From Azospirillum rugosum (GTDB lineage Bacteria > Pseudomonadota > Alphaproteobacteria > Azospirillales > Azospirillaceae): 64,000 nt of DNA. Each line of letters opens with the position of its first letter. Position 1 is the stretch's first letter. Location: assembly GCF_017876155.1 (NCBI RefSeq), contig NZ_JAGINP010000012.1:124001-188000 (forward strand), in the 5' to 3' direction. Below the pieces are notes generated by a model. The model searched no databases. It was not told where the DNA came from and saw only the letters and a list, made by a program, of their open reading frames with translations. This document shows, in pieces, positions 1-8,070 of this stretch. Made by a program: the position numbers and the translations under genes.

Positions 1-49
1 TCCGCGCTGCCGCTTTCCGGCTTCCGGCATACTGAACGGACAAACCCCG

Positions 50-571
50 ATGAGCCTTTCGCTTTACAGAACTTCCGTCCCGGTCTTCGTCCGTGGGCTG
101 ACCATCCTGTCCACGCTGCTCGACAAGGGGGCCGGGCACGCGGCGGAGCAGGGCCTTGACCCGTCCCGGCTGATCGACCTGCGCCTGGCGCCGGACATGT
201 TCCCGCTGACCGGCCAGGTGCAGCGGGCGAGCGACACGGCGAAATTCGCCGTTCACCGCGTCACCGGCCTCGCCGCGCCCCGCTTTGAGGACAATGAGGC
301 GAGCTTTCCGGAACTGCAGGAGCGTGTGGCGAAGACGATCGACTTCCTGCGGTCGGTGGACCCCGCCGCGGTCGAGGCGGGCAAGGACCGGGAGATCACG
401 CACCCGTCCGGCGCGCTGCTGCGGGCCGACGATTACCTGCTGATGCACGCCCTGCCGAACTTCTTCTTCCACATCACGACGGCCTACGACCTGCTCCGCC
501 ACGCCGGCGTCACGCTGAGCAAGACCGACTACCTCGGCTCCTTCGCGCACGAGGACGGGGCGGCCCGTTAA
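50..571 (+). CDS. DUF1993 family protein
   Basis: The 173-residue product matches the layout of the DUF1993 family: a soluble, helical, single-domain protein of about 170 residues that starts with a short segment before a conserved helix (MSLSLYRTSVPVFVRGL) and carries the late motif LMHALPNFFFHITTAYDLLR at about residues 130-149. The family has a DinB-like four-helix fold and no assigned reaction. No signal peptide or membrane segment is seen. No clear Shine-Dalgarno sequence precedes the ATG. moeA begins 58 bp downstream on the same strand, so co-transcription is possible, but nothing links the functions. Confidence 0.8.
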   Translation: MSLSLYRTSVPVFVRGLTILSTLLDKGAGHAAEQGLDPSRLIDLRLAPDMFPLTGQVQRASDTAKFAVHRVTGLAAPRFEDNEASFPELQERVAKTIDFLRSVDPAAVEAGKDREITHPSGALLRADDYLLMHALPNFFFHITTAYDLLRHAGVTLSKTDYLGSFAHEDGAAR

Positions 572-629
572 CGGGACGGCGTGCCCACCCTATCTTCTGG
601 CGTGATGACCAATCGTAGAGTGGACGAGC

Positions 630-1871
630 ATGGATTGCTTTGCCGTGCCGGGTTCCGGCCTTCTGCCCCTGGACGACGCGCTCGCCGTGATCCGGGAGGG
701 CGTGCGCCCGGTGGCCGGCGCCGAAACCGTCGCCCTGCACGACGCGCTGGGCCGCTTCCTGGCGGAGGACGTGACGGCAGGCGTCAACGTGCCGCCGATG
801 GCCGTGTCGTCCATGGACGGCTGGGCCTTCCGCGCCCCGGCGGACGGATCGCCGGATGAGCCGCGCCGCCTCGCGGTGGTCGGCCGCGTTCCGGCGGGGA
901 CGGTTTTCGCAGGCACGGTCGGGCCGGGGGAGGCGGTGCGCATCTTCACCGGTGCCCCGCTGCCCGACGGCGCCGACACCGTCGCCATGCAGGAGGAGTG
1001 CGAGGCCGGCGACGGCACCGTCCTGGTGCCGCCGTTGGAGCGCGGCAGCAACGTGCGCGCGGCCGGGGAGGACATGCGCGCTGGCGCCGTCGTCCTGGCG
1101 GAGGGACGGCGGCTGCGCGCCCAGGAGGTCGGCCTTGCCGCCGCGGTCGGGCGCAGCACGCTGCGGGTGCGCCGCCGGCTGCGCGTCGCGCTGTTCTCCA
1201 CCGGGGACGAGCTTCGCGAGCCGGGCGGCGGCAAGCCGGACGGCGCCATCTTCGACGCCAACCGCTACACGCTGGCCGCCCAACTGCTGGCGCTCGGCGT
1301 CGAACTGCGCGACCTCGGCATCCTGCCCGACCAGCCGGACGCGGTGCGCGCCGCGCTGGCCGCCGCCGCTGACGAGGCCGACCTGATCGTCTCCTCCGGC
1401 GGCATGTCGGTGGGGGAGGAGGACCATGTGAAGGCCGCGGTTTCGGCACTGGGTTCGCTCCACCTGTGGCGCCTGGCGCTGCGCCCCGGCAAGCCGCTCG
1501 CCCTGGGCCAAGTCGGCCAGACCCCGTTCCTCGGCCTGCCCGGCAACCCGGTGTCGGCGATGGTCACCTTCATGCTGGTTGGGCGTCCGCTGGTGCTGCG
1601 GCTGTCCGGCGGCGAGTCCGTGGTGCCGCGCAGCCTCGTGGTGGCCGGCTTCTCCTTCACCAAGAAGCCCGGCCGGCGGGAGTTCCTGCGCGCCCGGCTG
1701 GAGACGGGCCCCGACGGCCGCCCCGTCGCCCGGAAGTTCCCCAACAACAGCTCCGGCGTGCTGACCTCCATGGCGGAGAGCGACGGGCTCATCGACATGG
1801 CGGCGGACGCGACGGAGATCCGGGCCGGCGATCTTGTGGACTTCCTGCCCTTCACCGGCCTGCTCGGCTGA
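630..1871 (+). CDS. moeA: Molybdopterin molybdotransferase MoeA
   Basis: MoeA inserts molybdate into adenylylated molybdopterin, the last step in making the molybdenum cofactor, in the cytoplasm. The 413-residue length fits the family. Visible marks are the N-terminal MoeA stretch VPPMAVSSMDGWAF (about residues 53-66), FTGAPLPDGADTV (about 111-123), the MoCF-binding-like motif SSGGMSVGEEDHVK (about 255-268), GLPGNPVSAMVTF, and a C-terminal MoeA domain IV. Other cofactor genes (moaA-E, mobA) are not in the window, so this copy stands alone. It converges with the hxlR gene, only 8 bp separating the two stop codons. Confidence 0.96.
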   Translation: MDCFAVPGSGLLPLDDALAVIREGVRPVAGAETVALHDALGRFLAEDVTAGVNVPPMAVSSMDGWAFRAPADGSPDEPRRLAVVGRVPAGTVFAGTVGPGEAVRIFTGAPLPDGADTVAMQEECEAGDGTVLVPPLERGSNVRAAGEDMRAGAVVLAEGRRLRAQEVGLAAAVGRSTLRVRRRLRVALFSTGDELREPGGGKPDGAIFDANRYTLAAQLLALGVELRDLGILPDQPDAVRAALAAAADEADLIVSSGGMSVGEEDHVKAAVSALGSLHLWRLALRPGKPLALGQVGQTPFLGLPGNPVSAMVTFMLVGRPLVLRLSGGESVVPRSLVVAGFSFTKKPGRREFLRARLETGPDGRPVARKFPNNSSGVLTSMAESDGLIDMAADATEIRAGDLVDFLPFTGLLG

Positions 1872-1879
1872 GGCGGGCG

Positions 1880-2353
1880 TTACGACCGGCTGTAGGGGGT
1901 CGTCTCGTCGGCGGCCGGCCCGCGGGCGGTCTTGAAGGCCGGGTCGCTGACCGGCCTTCCGCTGACGCGGTCGACCAGGATGGGGTCGGCCTCTTCGCCC
2001 GTGTCGGTGTTCATCAGGACGACCGCCTTGCCGTCGGGGGCGAAATGCCGGTTGCCCCAGGCCAGCATGGCCAGGATCACCGAGCGGAAGTCGCGGCCGA
2101 TCTCCGTCGGCACATACTCGTCGCGCGGCGGCGCGTCGCAGTAGCGGCGCTTTTCCAGCAGCCCGTGCTCGACCAGATCATTCAGCCGGCGGCTAAGGAT
2201 ATTCGGAGCGATGTCGAGACTTTTCTGGAATTCGTCGAAGCGCGAAAGGCCGCGCAAAGCATCGCGCATGATCAGAATGCTCCACCACTCGCCCACGCGC
2301 TCCAGGCTTTGGGCGACCGGACATTTCATCTCGCTGAAGCTCTTGCGCCGCAT
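1880..2353 (-). CDS. HxlR-family transcriptional regulator
   Basis: The 157-residue protein is a winged-helix repressor or activator of the HxlR type. The typical opening is present (MRRKSFSEMKCPVAQSLE, with the conserved Cys at residue 11), followed by GEWWSILIMRDAL and the recognition region LDIAPNILSRRLNDLVEHG. The frame stays open for 35 codons further upstream, but the ATG at 2353 matches where the family begins. The C-terminal 45 residues are longer than in a minimal HxlR protein. It diverges from a CurA-like reductase across 241 bp, the usual arrangement for an HxlR regulator and its target, so it probably controls that gene in response to an electrophile or redox signal (inference). 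Confidence 0.88.
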   Translation of the reverse strand: MRRKSFSEMKCPVAQSLERVGEWWSILIMRDALRGLSRFDEFQKSLDIAPNILSRRLNDLVEHGLLEKRRYCDAPPRDEYVPTEIGRDFRSVILAMLAWGNRHFAPDGKAVVLMNTDTGEEADPILVDRVSGRPVSDPAFKTARGPAADETTPYSRS

Positions 2354-2458
2354 GATCGGGCCGTACCTGACGTTTGTGGAGTTGCACCGCTGCCTCGCTC
2401 GGCTGGCTGATATAGGCGCCCGCAGGGAGGCACGCAATCCGATTCCGCCAGCCAGCAA

Positions 2459-2488
2459 CTTGCATGATAATAGTTAACATATTGCAAG
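2459..2488. promoter_or_regulatory. Inverted repeat between hxlR and the reductase gene
   Basis: CTTGCA (2459-2464) and TGCAAG (2483-2488) are exact inverted arms separated by 18 bp of AT-rich DNA that includes GTTAAC. It is the most AT-rich part of the divergent intergenic region and the best candidate operator for the HxlR regulator. Assigning it to that regulator is inference. Confidence 0.4.
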
Positions 2489-2594
2489 ATCGATGTCATG
2501 CGCGGAGGCAGGCACCCACTTGCGTGTTTACCAGGACAGCCGTGTTCACACGCCGACGCCGTGAGCCGTCTTCTTTCCCTGTGGAGACATCGAC

Positions 2595-3617
2595 ATGAGT
2601 CTTGAACGCGCCCGCCAGATCGTCCTTGCGTCCCGGCCACAGGGACGGCCCAGCCTCGCCGACTTCCGGCTGGAGGAGACGCCGATGCCGGAGATGCCGC
2701 GCGGCGGCCTGCTGCTGCGCGTGCGGACGCTGTCGCTCGACCCCTACATGCGCGGCCGCATGGACGACCGGAAGTCCTACGCAAAGCCCGTGGGCATCGG
2801 CGAGGTGATGGAGGGTGAAAGCGTCGCGGAAGTGCTGGAATCCGATCATCCCGGCTTTGCCCGGGGGGAGCTGGTCCTGGCCCGGACGGGGTGGCGCACC
2901 CACGCGCCGTCCGACGGCCAGGGCCTGCGCAAGGTGGACCCGGCGCTGGCGCCGCCGTCCACGCGCCTCGGCGTGCTCGGCATGCCTGGATTCACCGCCT
3001 ATTCCGGCCTGAAGGTGATCGGCAAGCCGCGCGCGGGGGAGACCGTGGTCGTCGCGGCGGCGAGCGGGCCGGTCGGGTCGCTGGTCGGCCAACTCGCCAA
3101 GATGGCCGGCGCGCGGGCCGTGGGCATCGCCGGCGGGGCGGACAAGTGCCGCTACGTCAAGGAGGAACTGGGCTTCGACGAGGCGCTCGACCACCGGGAG
3201 CCGGGGCTGCCGGAGCGCCTTGCCGCCGCCTGCCCGCAGGGCATCGACGTCTATTTCGAGAATGTCGGCGGGGCGGTCTGGCAGGCCGTTCTTCCCCTGC
3301 TGAACCGCTTCGCCCGCGTGCCGGTCTGCGGCTTGATCGCGCAGTACAACGGCGTCGCGGACAACCCCACCGACGCCCTGCCGGCCACCATGCGCGCGAT
3401 CCTGACCAAGAGCCTGACGTTGCGCGGCTTCATCAATTACGAGTTCGAGGCCGAGCATTACGGCGACTTCCTGCGCGAACTGGCCCCGGCCGTCGCCGAC
3501 GGCCGCATCCGTTACCGCGAGGACGTGACCGAAGGCTTGGAGAACGCGCCGGCTGCATTCCTGGGCATGCTGGAAGGCCGGAATTTCGGAAAGGTGCTGG
3601 TGCGGGTCGACGCCTAG
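2595..3617 (+). CDS. NADP-dependent oxidoreductase, CurA-like (MDR superfamily)
   Basis: The 340-residue protein belongs to the zinc-independent medium-chain reductases related to curcumin reductase CurA and leukotriene B4 12-hydroxydehydrogenase. These reduce the C=C bond of alpha,beta-unsaturated ketones and aldehydes with NADPH. An N-terminal GroES-like domain holds TLSLDPYMRGRM (about residues 46-57). The Rossmann nucleotide-binding segment reads AASGPVGSLVGQLAK (about 155-169), and VYFENVGG (about 218-225) is typical of the family. No structural-zinc cysteine cluster is present. The start follows GGAGACATCGAC. The divergent HxlR gene suggests induction by reactive carbonyls or quinones (inference). 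Confidence 0.9.
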   Translation: MSLERARQIVLASRPQGRPSLADFRLEETPMPEMPRGGLLLRVRTLSLDPYMRGRMDDRKSYAKPVGIGEVMEGESVAEVLESDHPGFARGELVLARTGWRTHAPSDGQGLRKVDPALAPPSTRLGVLGMPGFTAYSGLKVIGKPRAGETVVVAAASGPVGSLVGQLAKMAGARAVGIAGGADKCRYVKEELGFDEALDHREPGLPERLAAACPQGIDVYFENVGGAVWQAVLPLLNRFARVPVCGLIAQYNGVADNPTDALPATMRAILTKSLTLRGFINYEFEAEHYGDFLRELAPAVADGRIRYREDVTEGLENAPAAFLGMLEGRNFGKVLVRVDA

Positions 3618-3915
3618 CGCTGGTCGGCCGGTAGCCTTCATTACGAAATCAACCTAAGCAATCACTTTCATTGTGAAAGCCATGCCGCTGGGCGCGTTTG
3701 GGGCCCCCTGCGCCAAAGGGCATAGGTCGGGCGTCATGGCCTGGGTCAAGCGGGCACGGACCAAAATGCAGGTACGCCGCTCCACCGCCTAGGCTGGGGC
3801 GGTAACGCCCTTTCGCAGGGATGAAAATCGACGCGGGATACGTTCGCCGTCGCACTGGAACGGCCTGGGGGAAACGCGCCCGGCGAGCGCGGACAGAACG
3901 CGAAGGGGGAACGGA
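3618..3915. other. Intergenic region, no gene seen
   Basis: This gap separates the reductase from the NarL-type regulator. A short hairpin, CTTTCA-TTG-TGAAAG (3665-3679), has no T-run and may end the reductase transcript weakly. No convincing coding frame or RNA was recognised. Confidence 0.5.
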
Positions 3916-4689
3916 ATGACGGCGCTGAAAGCCGACGCGAGGCAAGGACTGGGGGAAACGCTGGATCGGCTGCTTCATGGTGGCACCGACCGGCCCATCG
4001 CCATCCGGCCCACCGGAGTTGCCGCCGGTGTTCCGGTGATCGGGGCCTACGGCAACGCGCGGGACGGCGTGTCGCGCCTGCACCGGTTCGATGCGTCAGC
4101 AGATCGGGCGGCAGATCGGGCGGCGGACCGGACGCCTTCCGATCTCCGCCGTCCCGACCTTCTGCTGGTGGATCTCGCCGGGACGACGATCGATGCCTAC
4201 GAAAATTTGCGCTGTCTTTGCGCCCGTGCTCCCGGCGCCCGTCTGGTCGTGCTGGAGGAGCGGCTGTCGATCCGACGGCTTTGCGCGGCGCTGCACGCGG
4301 GGGTCAAGGGCTACCTGCTGAAGGACACGGCGCCCGACGCCCTGATCCAATCGCTCAGCGTGGTCCTGGCCGGGGAAACCGTGTTCCCGACGCGCCTGGC
4401 GGACTGGCTGCGGACCAGCGACATCGTCGCCCCGGATCCCGACGCGGCCGTGGAGAGGGCATCCTTATCCTGGCGCGACACCGATTTGCTGCATGGATTG
4501 CAGTCCGGGAAATCCGTCCGCGGCATCGCCGAGGATCTCCACATCTCCGAGACGGAGGCCAGGGCGAGCCTGCGCAGCCTGCTGCGCCGGCTCAACCTGT
4601 CCAACCGGACCCAGGCGGCGATCTGGGCCGCGAACAACGGCATCCGGCCGTCGCCGCACCCGCCGGCCGGAAGGATCGCGCGGGTGTGA
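3916..4689 (+). CDS. NarL/LuxR-type regulator with degenerate receiver domain
   Basis: The 257-residue protein ends in a LuxR-type DNA-binding helix-turn-helix (about residues 182-245, including GKSVRGIAEDLHISETEARAS). The N-terminal half resembles a receiver. LLLVDLAG holds the usual phosphoacceptor Asp and GYLLKD the conserved Lys, but the N-terminal acidic pair is absent and the switch Thr/Ser position in LVVLEERL is Glu. The first 70 residues are unlike a receiver and contain the duplication ADRA-ADRA, encoded by two copies of a 12-bp unit at 4100-4123. Phosphorylation is therefore doubtful and it may act as a pseudo-receiver regulator. It converges with the receiver-phosphatase gene at 4724. 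Confidence 0.8.
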   Translation: MTALKADARQGLGETLDRLLHGGTDRPIAIRPTGVAAGVPVIGAYGNARDGVSRLHRFDASADRAADRAADRTPSDLRRPDLLLVDLAGTTIDAYENLRCLCARAPGARLVVLEERLSIRRLCAALHAGVKGYLLKDTAPDALIQSLSVVLAGETVFPTRLADWLRTSDIVAPDPDAAVERASLSWRDTDLLHGLQSGKSVRGIAEDLHISETEARASLRSLLRRLNLSNRTQAAIWAANNGIRPSPHPPAGRIARV

Positions 4690-4710
4690 CGCGGGCATTC
4701 CCCGCGTCAC
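4686..4710. terminator. Terminator-like hairpin between convergent genes
   Basis: A perfect 10-bp stem, GTGACGCGGG (4686-4695) with CCCGCGTCAC (4701-4710), closes a 5-nt loop. It overlaps the stop codon of the NarL-type gene and lies 14 bp from the stop of the convergent phosphatase gene. There is no T-run on either side, so the termination mode is uncertain. Confidence 0.55.
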
Positions 4711-4723
4711 ATCCGACTTCCGA

Positions 4724-5935
4724 TCAGCCGCGAGGGCGGTGCAGGGCGAGCGCGCTGCGGTCCTTGCTCTGCGGCGTCGCCCCGGCAAAGTCCTCCGCCT
4801 CCTTGCGCAGCGCGTCGATCAGCTGCGCCGGGGTGGCGGACAGCAGCGCGTCCAGCCGCTTGCGCAGGCGGTTCTCGCCCAGCTGGGCCGCGGACGCGTC
4901 GGTGGTCTCCGCGAATCCGTCCGTCAGGACCAGCAGCGTTTCACCCACATTCACCTGGAGGGGGTGAGTCGTGTAGACCGCCTCCGCGTAGGCACCGAGC
5001 GGACGCCCGCGCGGGGCCGACACCGGGGCCACGCCGCGCGCCGGCCCAAGCGCCAGGGGATCGGAGAAGCCGGCGTTGGCGATCTGCACCGCGCCGCTTT
5101 GCGGGTCGAACAGGCCGAACAGCGCCGCGACCGTTCCGGCCGGCGCCCCATCCTGTTCGCCACCCTCCGGGTCGGCGAACAGGGCTGCGTTGACCCGCTG
5201 GAGCACGGCGTCGGGTTCCGCGCGGCCGCCGGTCAGCGCGGCGTCCTCAACGGCGGCACGGACCAGCGTGCGGACGCGCGCCACCGCCAGCGTCGCCGAA
5301 ACGCCCTCGCTCCCGGCTGTCGCGGCAAGGAAGGCCACGCGGCCGTCCGCGGTGCGGAACAGTTCCACCAGATCGCCGCCGATCGTCGGGGCCGGATCGT
5401 GGCCGAGCGCGCAATCGCAGGGAAAATCCGGGGCCTGCGGCGGCAGGCTGGCCGTCGCCATGGCGCCGAGCAGGGCCCGCGCGGCCTTGCGGTCGCGCTC
5501 CTCCCGCGCGGCGGCGGCCTGCGCTTCGCGGCGCAGGCGGTGGCGTTCCAGGCAGTCGTTCACGCGGCCTTCGAGCAGGCGCACGTTGAAGGGCTTCGGC
5601 AGGTAGTCCTCCGCCCCCAGGTCCAGGCACTGGACCGTTTCCTCCATGTTGGTGAGCGAGGAGATCACGACCACCGGCGTGTTCGTCAGATGACCTTCCT
5701 TCTTCAGCCGGCGCAGCACGTCGGTCCCGCTGATGCGGGGCAGGTTCAGGTCAAGCAGGACCAAGTCGTAGTGCGCCGCCTTCGCCAGATCGACGGCCTG
5801 CCGTCCGTCCGTCGCCGCCGTGATGTCGTGAAAGCCGGCCTTGCGCAGATAAAGGGCGATCAATTCCTGGCTGAACGGATCATCTTCGACCACCAGCAAG
5901 CGCTCGTTGCGTGAACCGTTGGTGGACTGCGTCAT
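4724..5935 (-). CDS. Response regulator with PP2C/SpoIIE-type phosphatase output
   Basis: The 403-residue protein has an N-terminal receiver (about 12-125) with the acidic pair D18-D19, phosphoacceptor D62 in LVLLDLNLP and K114 in YLPKPF, so it should be phosphorylated by a histidine kinase. A helical linker rich in Ala, Glu and Arg (about 126-160) leads into a PPM/SpoIIE-like Ser/Thr phosphatase domain (about 165-400) with IGGDLVELF and the late motif LLVLTDGFAETTD. Such proteins usually dephosphorylate an anti-sigma-factor antagonist in a partner-switching pathway. No STAS or anti-sigma gene is adjacent, so the partner is unknown. Confidence 0.88.
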   Translation of the reverse strand: MTQSTNGSRNERLLVVEDDPFSQELIALYLRKAGFHDITAATDGRQAVDLAKAAHYDLVLLDLNLPRISGTDVLRRLKKEGHLTNTPVVVISSLTNMEETVQCLDLGAEDYLPKPFNVRLLEGRVNDCLERHRLRREAQAAAAREERDRKAARALLGAMATASLPPQAPDFPCDCALGHDPAPTIGGDLVELFRTADGRVAFLAATAGSEGVSATLAVARVRTLVRAAVEDAALTGGRAEPDAVLQRVNAALFADPEGGEQDGAPAGTVAALFGLFDPQSGAVQIANAGFSDPLALGPARGVAPVSAPRGRPLGAYAEAVYTTHPLQVNVGETLLVLTDGFAETTDASAAQLGENRLRKRLDALLSATPAQLIDALRKEAEDFAGATPQSKDRSALALHRPRG

Positions 5936-6265
5936 GATTTTGAAATCTCCATCGGTCTCTGGGCATGAGACGCGCGCACGCGCGCAGAATCTGTGAAGCG
6001 TGGAATCAAGTTTTTCAGCGGATTTCTCGTCGCGTGCGTGAGCCAGTGGGCAAAGAGCACGATTGTATGACCAACCGAAGCTCGTGACGCGATTTCAGAG
6101 GCATGTATTCTAGGCTAGATTCTCATTGCGAGCAATCGACAAATTTGACACTCTCGACAGCTGAGCGCATGGCAACTGTGCGTGCATAAACCTTGAAAAA
6201 CGTACAAGCGCTATCGTTCCGATTGTAAGCTGCCGGACGGCACCATCGGGAGGCGCAGAATCCAC
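5936..6265. other. Divergent intergenic region, comparatively AT-rich
   Basis: No gene is supported in these 330 bp between the phosphatase regulator (minus) and the esterase (plus). They hold both promoters. A perfect short palindrome, ATTGC-GA-GCAAT (6125-6136), is a possible operator. The stretch 6100-6230 is richer in A and T than the flanking genes. Confidence 0.45.
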
Positions 6266-7180
6266 ATGACCAGCTTTGCAACGATCATCCGGGCGACCTT
6301 GACCCTGTTCGCGACGCTCGCGGCGATGGCCACCGCCATGCCGGGCCCGGCCTCGGCCGGAACGGTGCGGGAGTTGAGCCTGGCCTCGACCACGCTTGGG
6401 GCCGAATACCGCTACACCGTCTACCTGCCCGACGGCTACGGCGACGACGGGACGACCTACCCCGTCCTGTACCTTCTGCACGGTTCCGCCGGCAACGAGC
6501 GGGACTGGCTGGACAAGGGCGGAGTCGCCGCGACGCTCGACCGGCTGATCGCCGGCCGCAAGGTGCCGGCGACCGTGGTGGTCATGCCCGGCCACCGCGC
6601 CATGTGGTGGGTGGACGGCCACGCCGGCAAGTCGGAAACCGTGCTGCTGAAGGAACTGCTGCCCGAGGTCGAGCGCCGGTTCCACGTCTACGCCGACCGC
6701 ACCGGGCGCGCGTTCGGCGGCCTGTCGGCCGGCGCCCATGCGACGATCCGCCTCGCCTTCACCCGGCCGGACCTGTTCGCGGCCGGAATCGCGCTGAGCC
6801 CGGCAATCTACAGCCCGATGCCGCCGCCGAACTCCTCCATCTGGAAGGACCCGCCCTTCCTCAAGGACGGCCGCTTCGACGAGGAGATGTGGACGCGGCT
6901 GAACTGGCCGGCTCTGATCGACGGGTACCGCGCCCAGCCCCTGCGCATCCCGCTCTACCTCAACAGCGGGGATCGCGACCGTTTCGAGATCGCCTACCAC
7001 GCTGCGGTCCTGCACCGCGAGCTGTTCCGCCTGCAACCGGACGCCGTGCGGTTCCGCATCGTCGACGGCGACCATGAATGGCGGGTGTGGAACCAGACCA
7101 TCGGCGACGCGCTCGAATACGCGCTGCCCTACCTCCGGGCTCCGGCCAAGGCGGAAGGCCTGCCCGCCCCGGCAAACTGA
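6266..7180 (+). CDS. Secreted alpha/beta-hydrolase of the esterase (esterase D-like) family
   Basis: The 304-residue precursor has a Sec signal peptide (about residues 1-31, ending in PASAG), so it acts in the periplasm or outside. The mature part is an esterase-family alpha/beta-hydrolase. YPVLYLLHGSAG forms the oxyanion region, GGLSAG holds nucleophile S154, and DGDHEW holds the likely catalytic H270. Family members cleave acyl esters such as feruloyl, mycolyl or S-formylglutathione substrates. The substrate cannot be told from sequence. The start follows GGGAGG at a long spacing of about 12 nt. The 2OG-oxygenase-like gene lies 56 bp downstream and may be co-transcribed. Confidence 0.85.
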   Translation: MTSFATIIRATLTLFATLAAMATAMPGPASAGTVRELSLASTTLGAEYRYTVYLPDGYGDDGTTYPVLYLLHGSAGNERDWLDKGGVAATLDRLIAGRKVPATVVVMPGHRAMWWVDGHAGKSETVLLKELLPEVERRFHVYADRTGRAFGGLSAGAHATIRLAFTRPDLFAAGIALSPAIYSPMPPPNSSIWKDPPFLKDGRFDEEMWTRLNWPALIDGYRAQPLRIPLYLNSGDRDRFEIAYHAAVLHRELFRLQPDAVRFRIVDGDHEWRVWNQTIGDALEYALPYLRAPAKAEGLPAPAN

Positions 7181-7186
7181 CCGTCC

Positions 7187-7221
7187 CAACGACAACCCCG
7201 ACAACAACCCCAACAACAACC
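7187..7221 (+). repeat. CAAC-rich low-complexity leader
   Basis: Imperfect tandem CAAC/ACCCC units lie between the esterase stop and the next start codon. On the plus strand the run has almost no G and would be unstructured. It may act as a translation-enhancing leader or reflect slippage. No classical Shine-Dalgarno sequence is visible before the ATG at 7237. Confidence 0.5.
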
Positions 7222-7236
7222 GTGGAAGCAACGCCC

Positions 7237-8010
7237 ATGCCCGCCAATCCGGCACCCGTCGATTTGAACAACGCCGATGATTTGACCGCGGAATTCTTCG
7301 TCCGCGCGCGGATGCACGCGCTCTATCAGATCATGAACAGCCCGGTGCGTCCCTGGCCGCACAAGCACCTGATGATCGAGAACGTCTTCCCCGACGACTT
7401 CTACGCCGAACTGCGGCGCTGCATGCCGGAGCAGGGCGCCTACACCCCGCTGGCCAAGACGGGCAAGGTGGCGAAGGGCGATTACGAGATGCGGGCCGGC
7501 TTCCTGCTGAACGAGGACCACCTGTCTCGCGTGCCGGCGCGCGTCGCGCGATTCTGGACCGGGCTGTTCGAGGAGGTGCTGAACGCGGAATTCGCCGAGG
7601 TGCTGATGGGGCGGCACGCCGCGGACGTGCAGGATCGCCTGGACCGCGAAGGCGCGGTGCTGACGGAACCGCCGCGCCGCGACATGATCCTGGTGCGCGA
7701 CGGCACGTCGGATGGCGTGAAGATCCACACCTCCGACCCGAAGAACCTGCTGACCCTGCTGTTCTATCTGCCGGAGGACGAGCGCTACGTCGAGTGCGGC
7801 ACGACCTTGTACTGGCCGAAGCACCGGGACATGCGCTGCTGGGGCGGGCCCCATCACGACTTCGAGGGCTTCGATCCGGTCTGGACCATGCCCTATCGGC
7901 CGAACTCGCTGTTCATGTTCGTGAAGACCGACGATTCCTTCCACGGCGTGAAGCCGATCCAGATCGACAATCTTCGGCGCGACCTGCTGCTCTACTACAT
8001 CCACCGCTGA
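7237..8010 (+). CDS. 2OG-Fe(II) oxygenase-like protein with altered HxD motif
   Basis: The 257-residue protein resembles small bacterial 2-oxoglutarate/Fe(II)-oxygenase-like proteins that share an HTD...LLFYLP core. NLLTLLFYLPEDERY (about 170-184), the distal His in DSFHGV (H236) and the 2OG-binding basic stretch LRRDLLLYY fit the double-stranded beta-helix fold. The first metal motif reads H164-T165-S166-D167 where relatives have H-T-D, so the carboxylate is shifted by one residue or missing. The open frame extends upstream into the esterase gene, but the ATG at 7237 is chosen because homology to the family begins just after it. Substrate unknown. Confidence 0.7.
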   Translation: MPANPAPVDLNNADDLTAEFFVRARMHALYQIMNSPVRPWPHKHLMIENVFPDDFYAELRRCMPEQGAYTPLAKTGKVAKGDYEMRAGFLLNEDHLSRVPARVARFWTGLFEEVLNAEFAEVLMGRHAADVQDRLDREGAVLTEPPRRDMILVRDGTSDGVKIHTSDPKNLLTLLFYLPEDERYVECGTTLYWPKHRDMRCWGGPHHDFEGFDPVWTMPYRPNSLFMFVKTDDSFHGVKPIQIDNLRRDLLLYYIHR

Positions 8011-8022
8011 CCGGACGCCACC

Positions 8023-8060
8023 GCCGACCAACCGCCCGGTTCGCCGGGCGGCTGGTCGGC
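8023..8060. terminator. Strong bidirectional hairpin with UUCG loop
   Basis: A 17-bp arm (8023-8039) pairs with 8044-8060 with one mismatch around a TTCG tetraloop. It sits between the convergent oxygenase-like and binding-protein genes, 12 bp from one stop and 10 bp from the other. There is no T-run, but the very stable stem suits a shared terminator or mRNA 3' end. Confidence 0.7.
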
Positions 8061-8070
8061 TGGTTGCCGG

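Noticed and set aside
4493..5914. Plus-strand frame opposite the receiver-SpoIIE gene
   Set aside because: The product is Arg- and Gly-rich with no motif, while the other strand encodes clear receiver and phosphatase domains.
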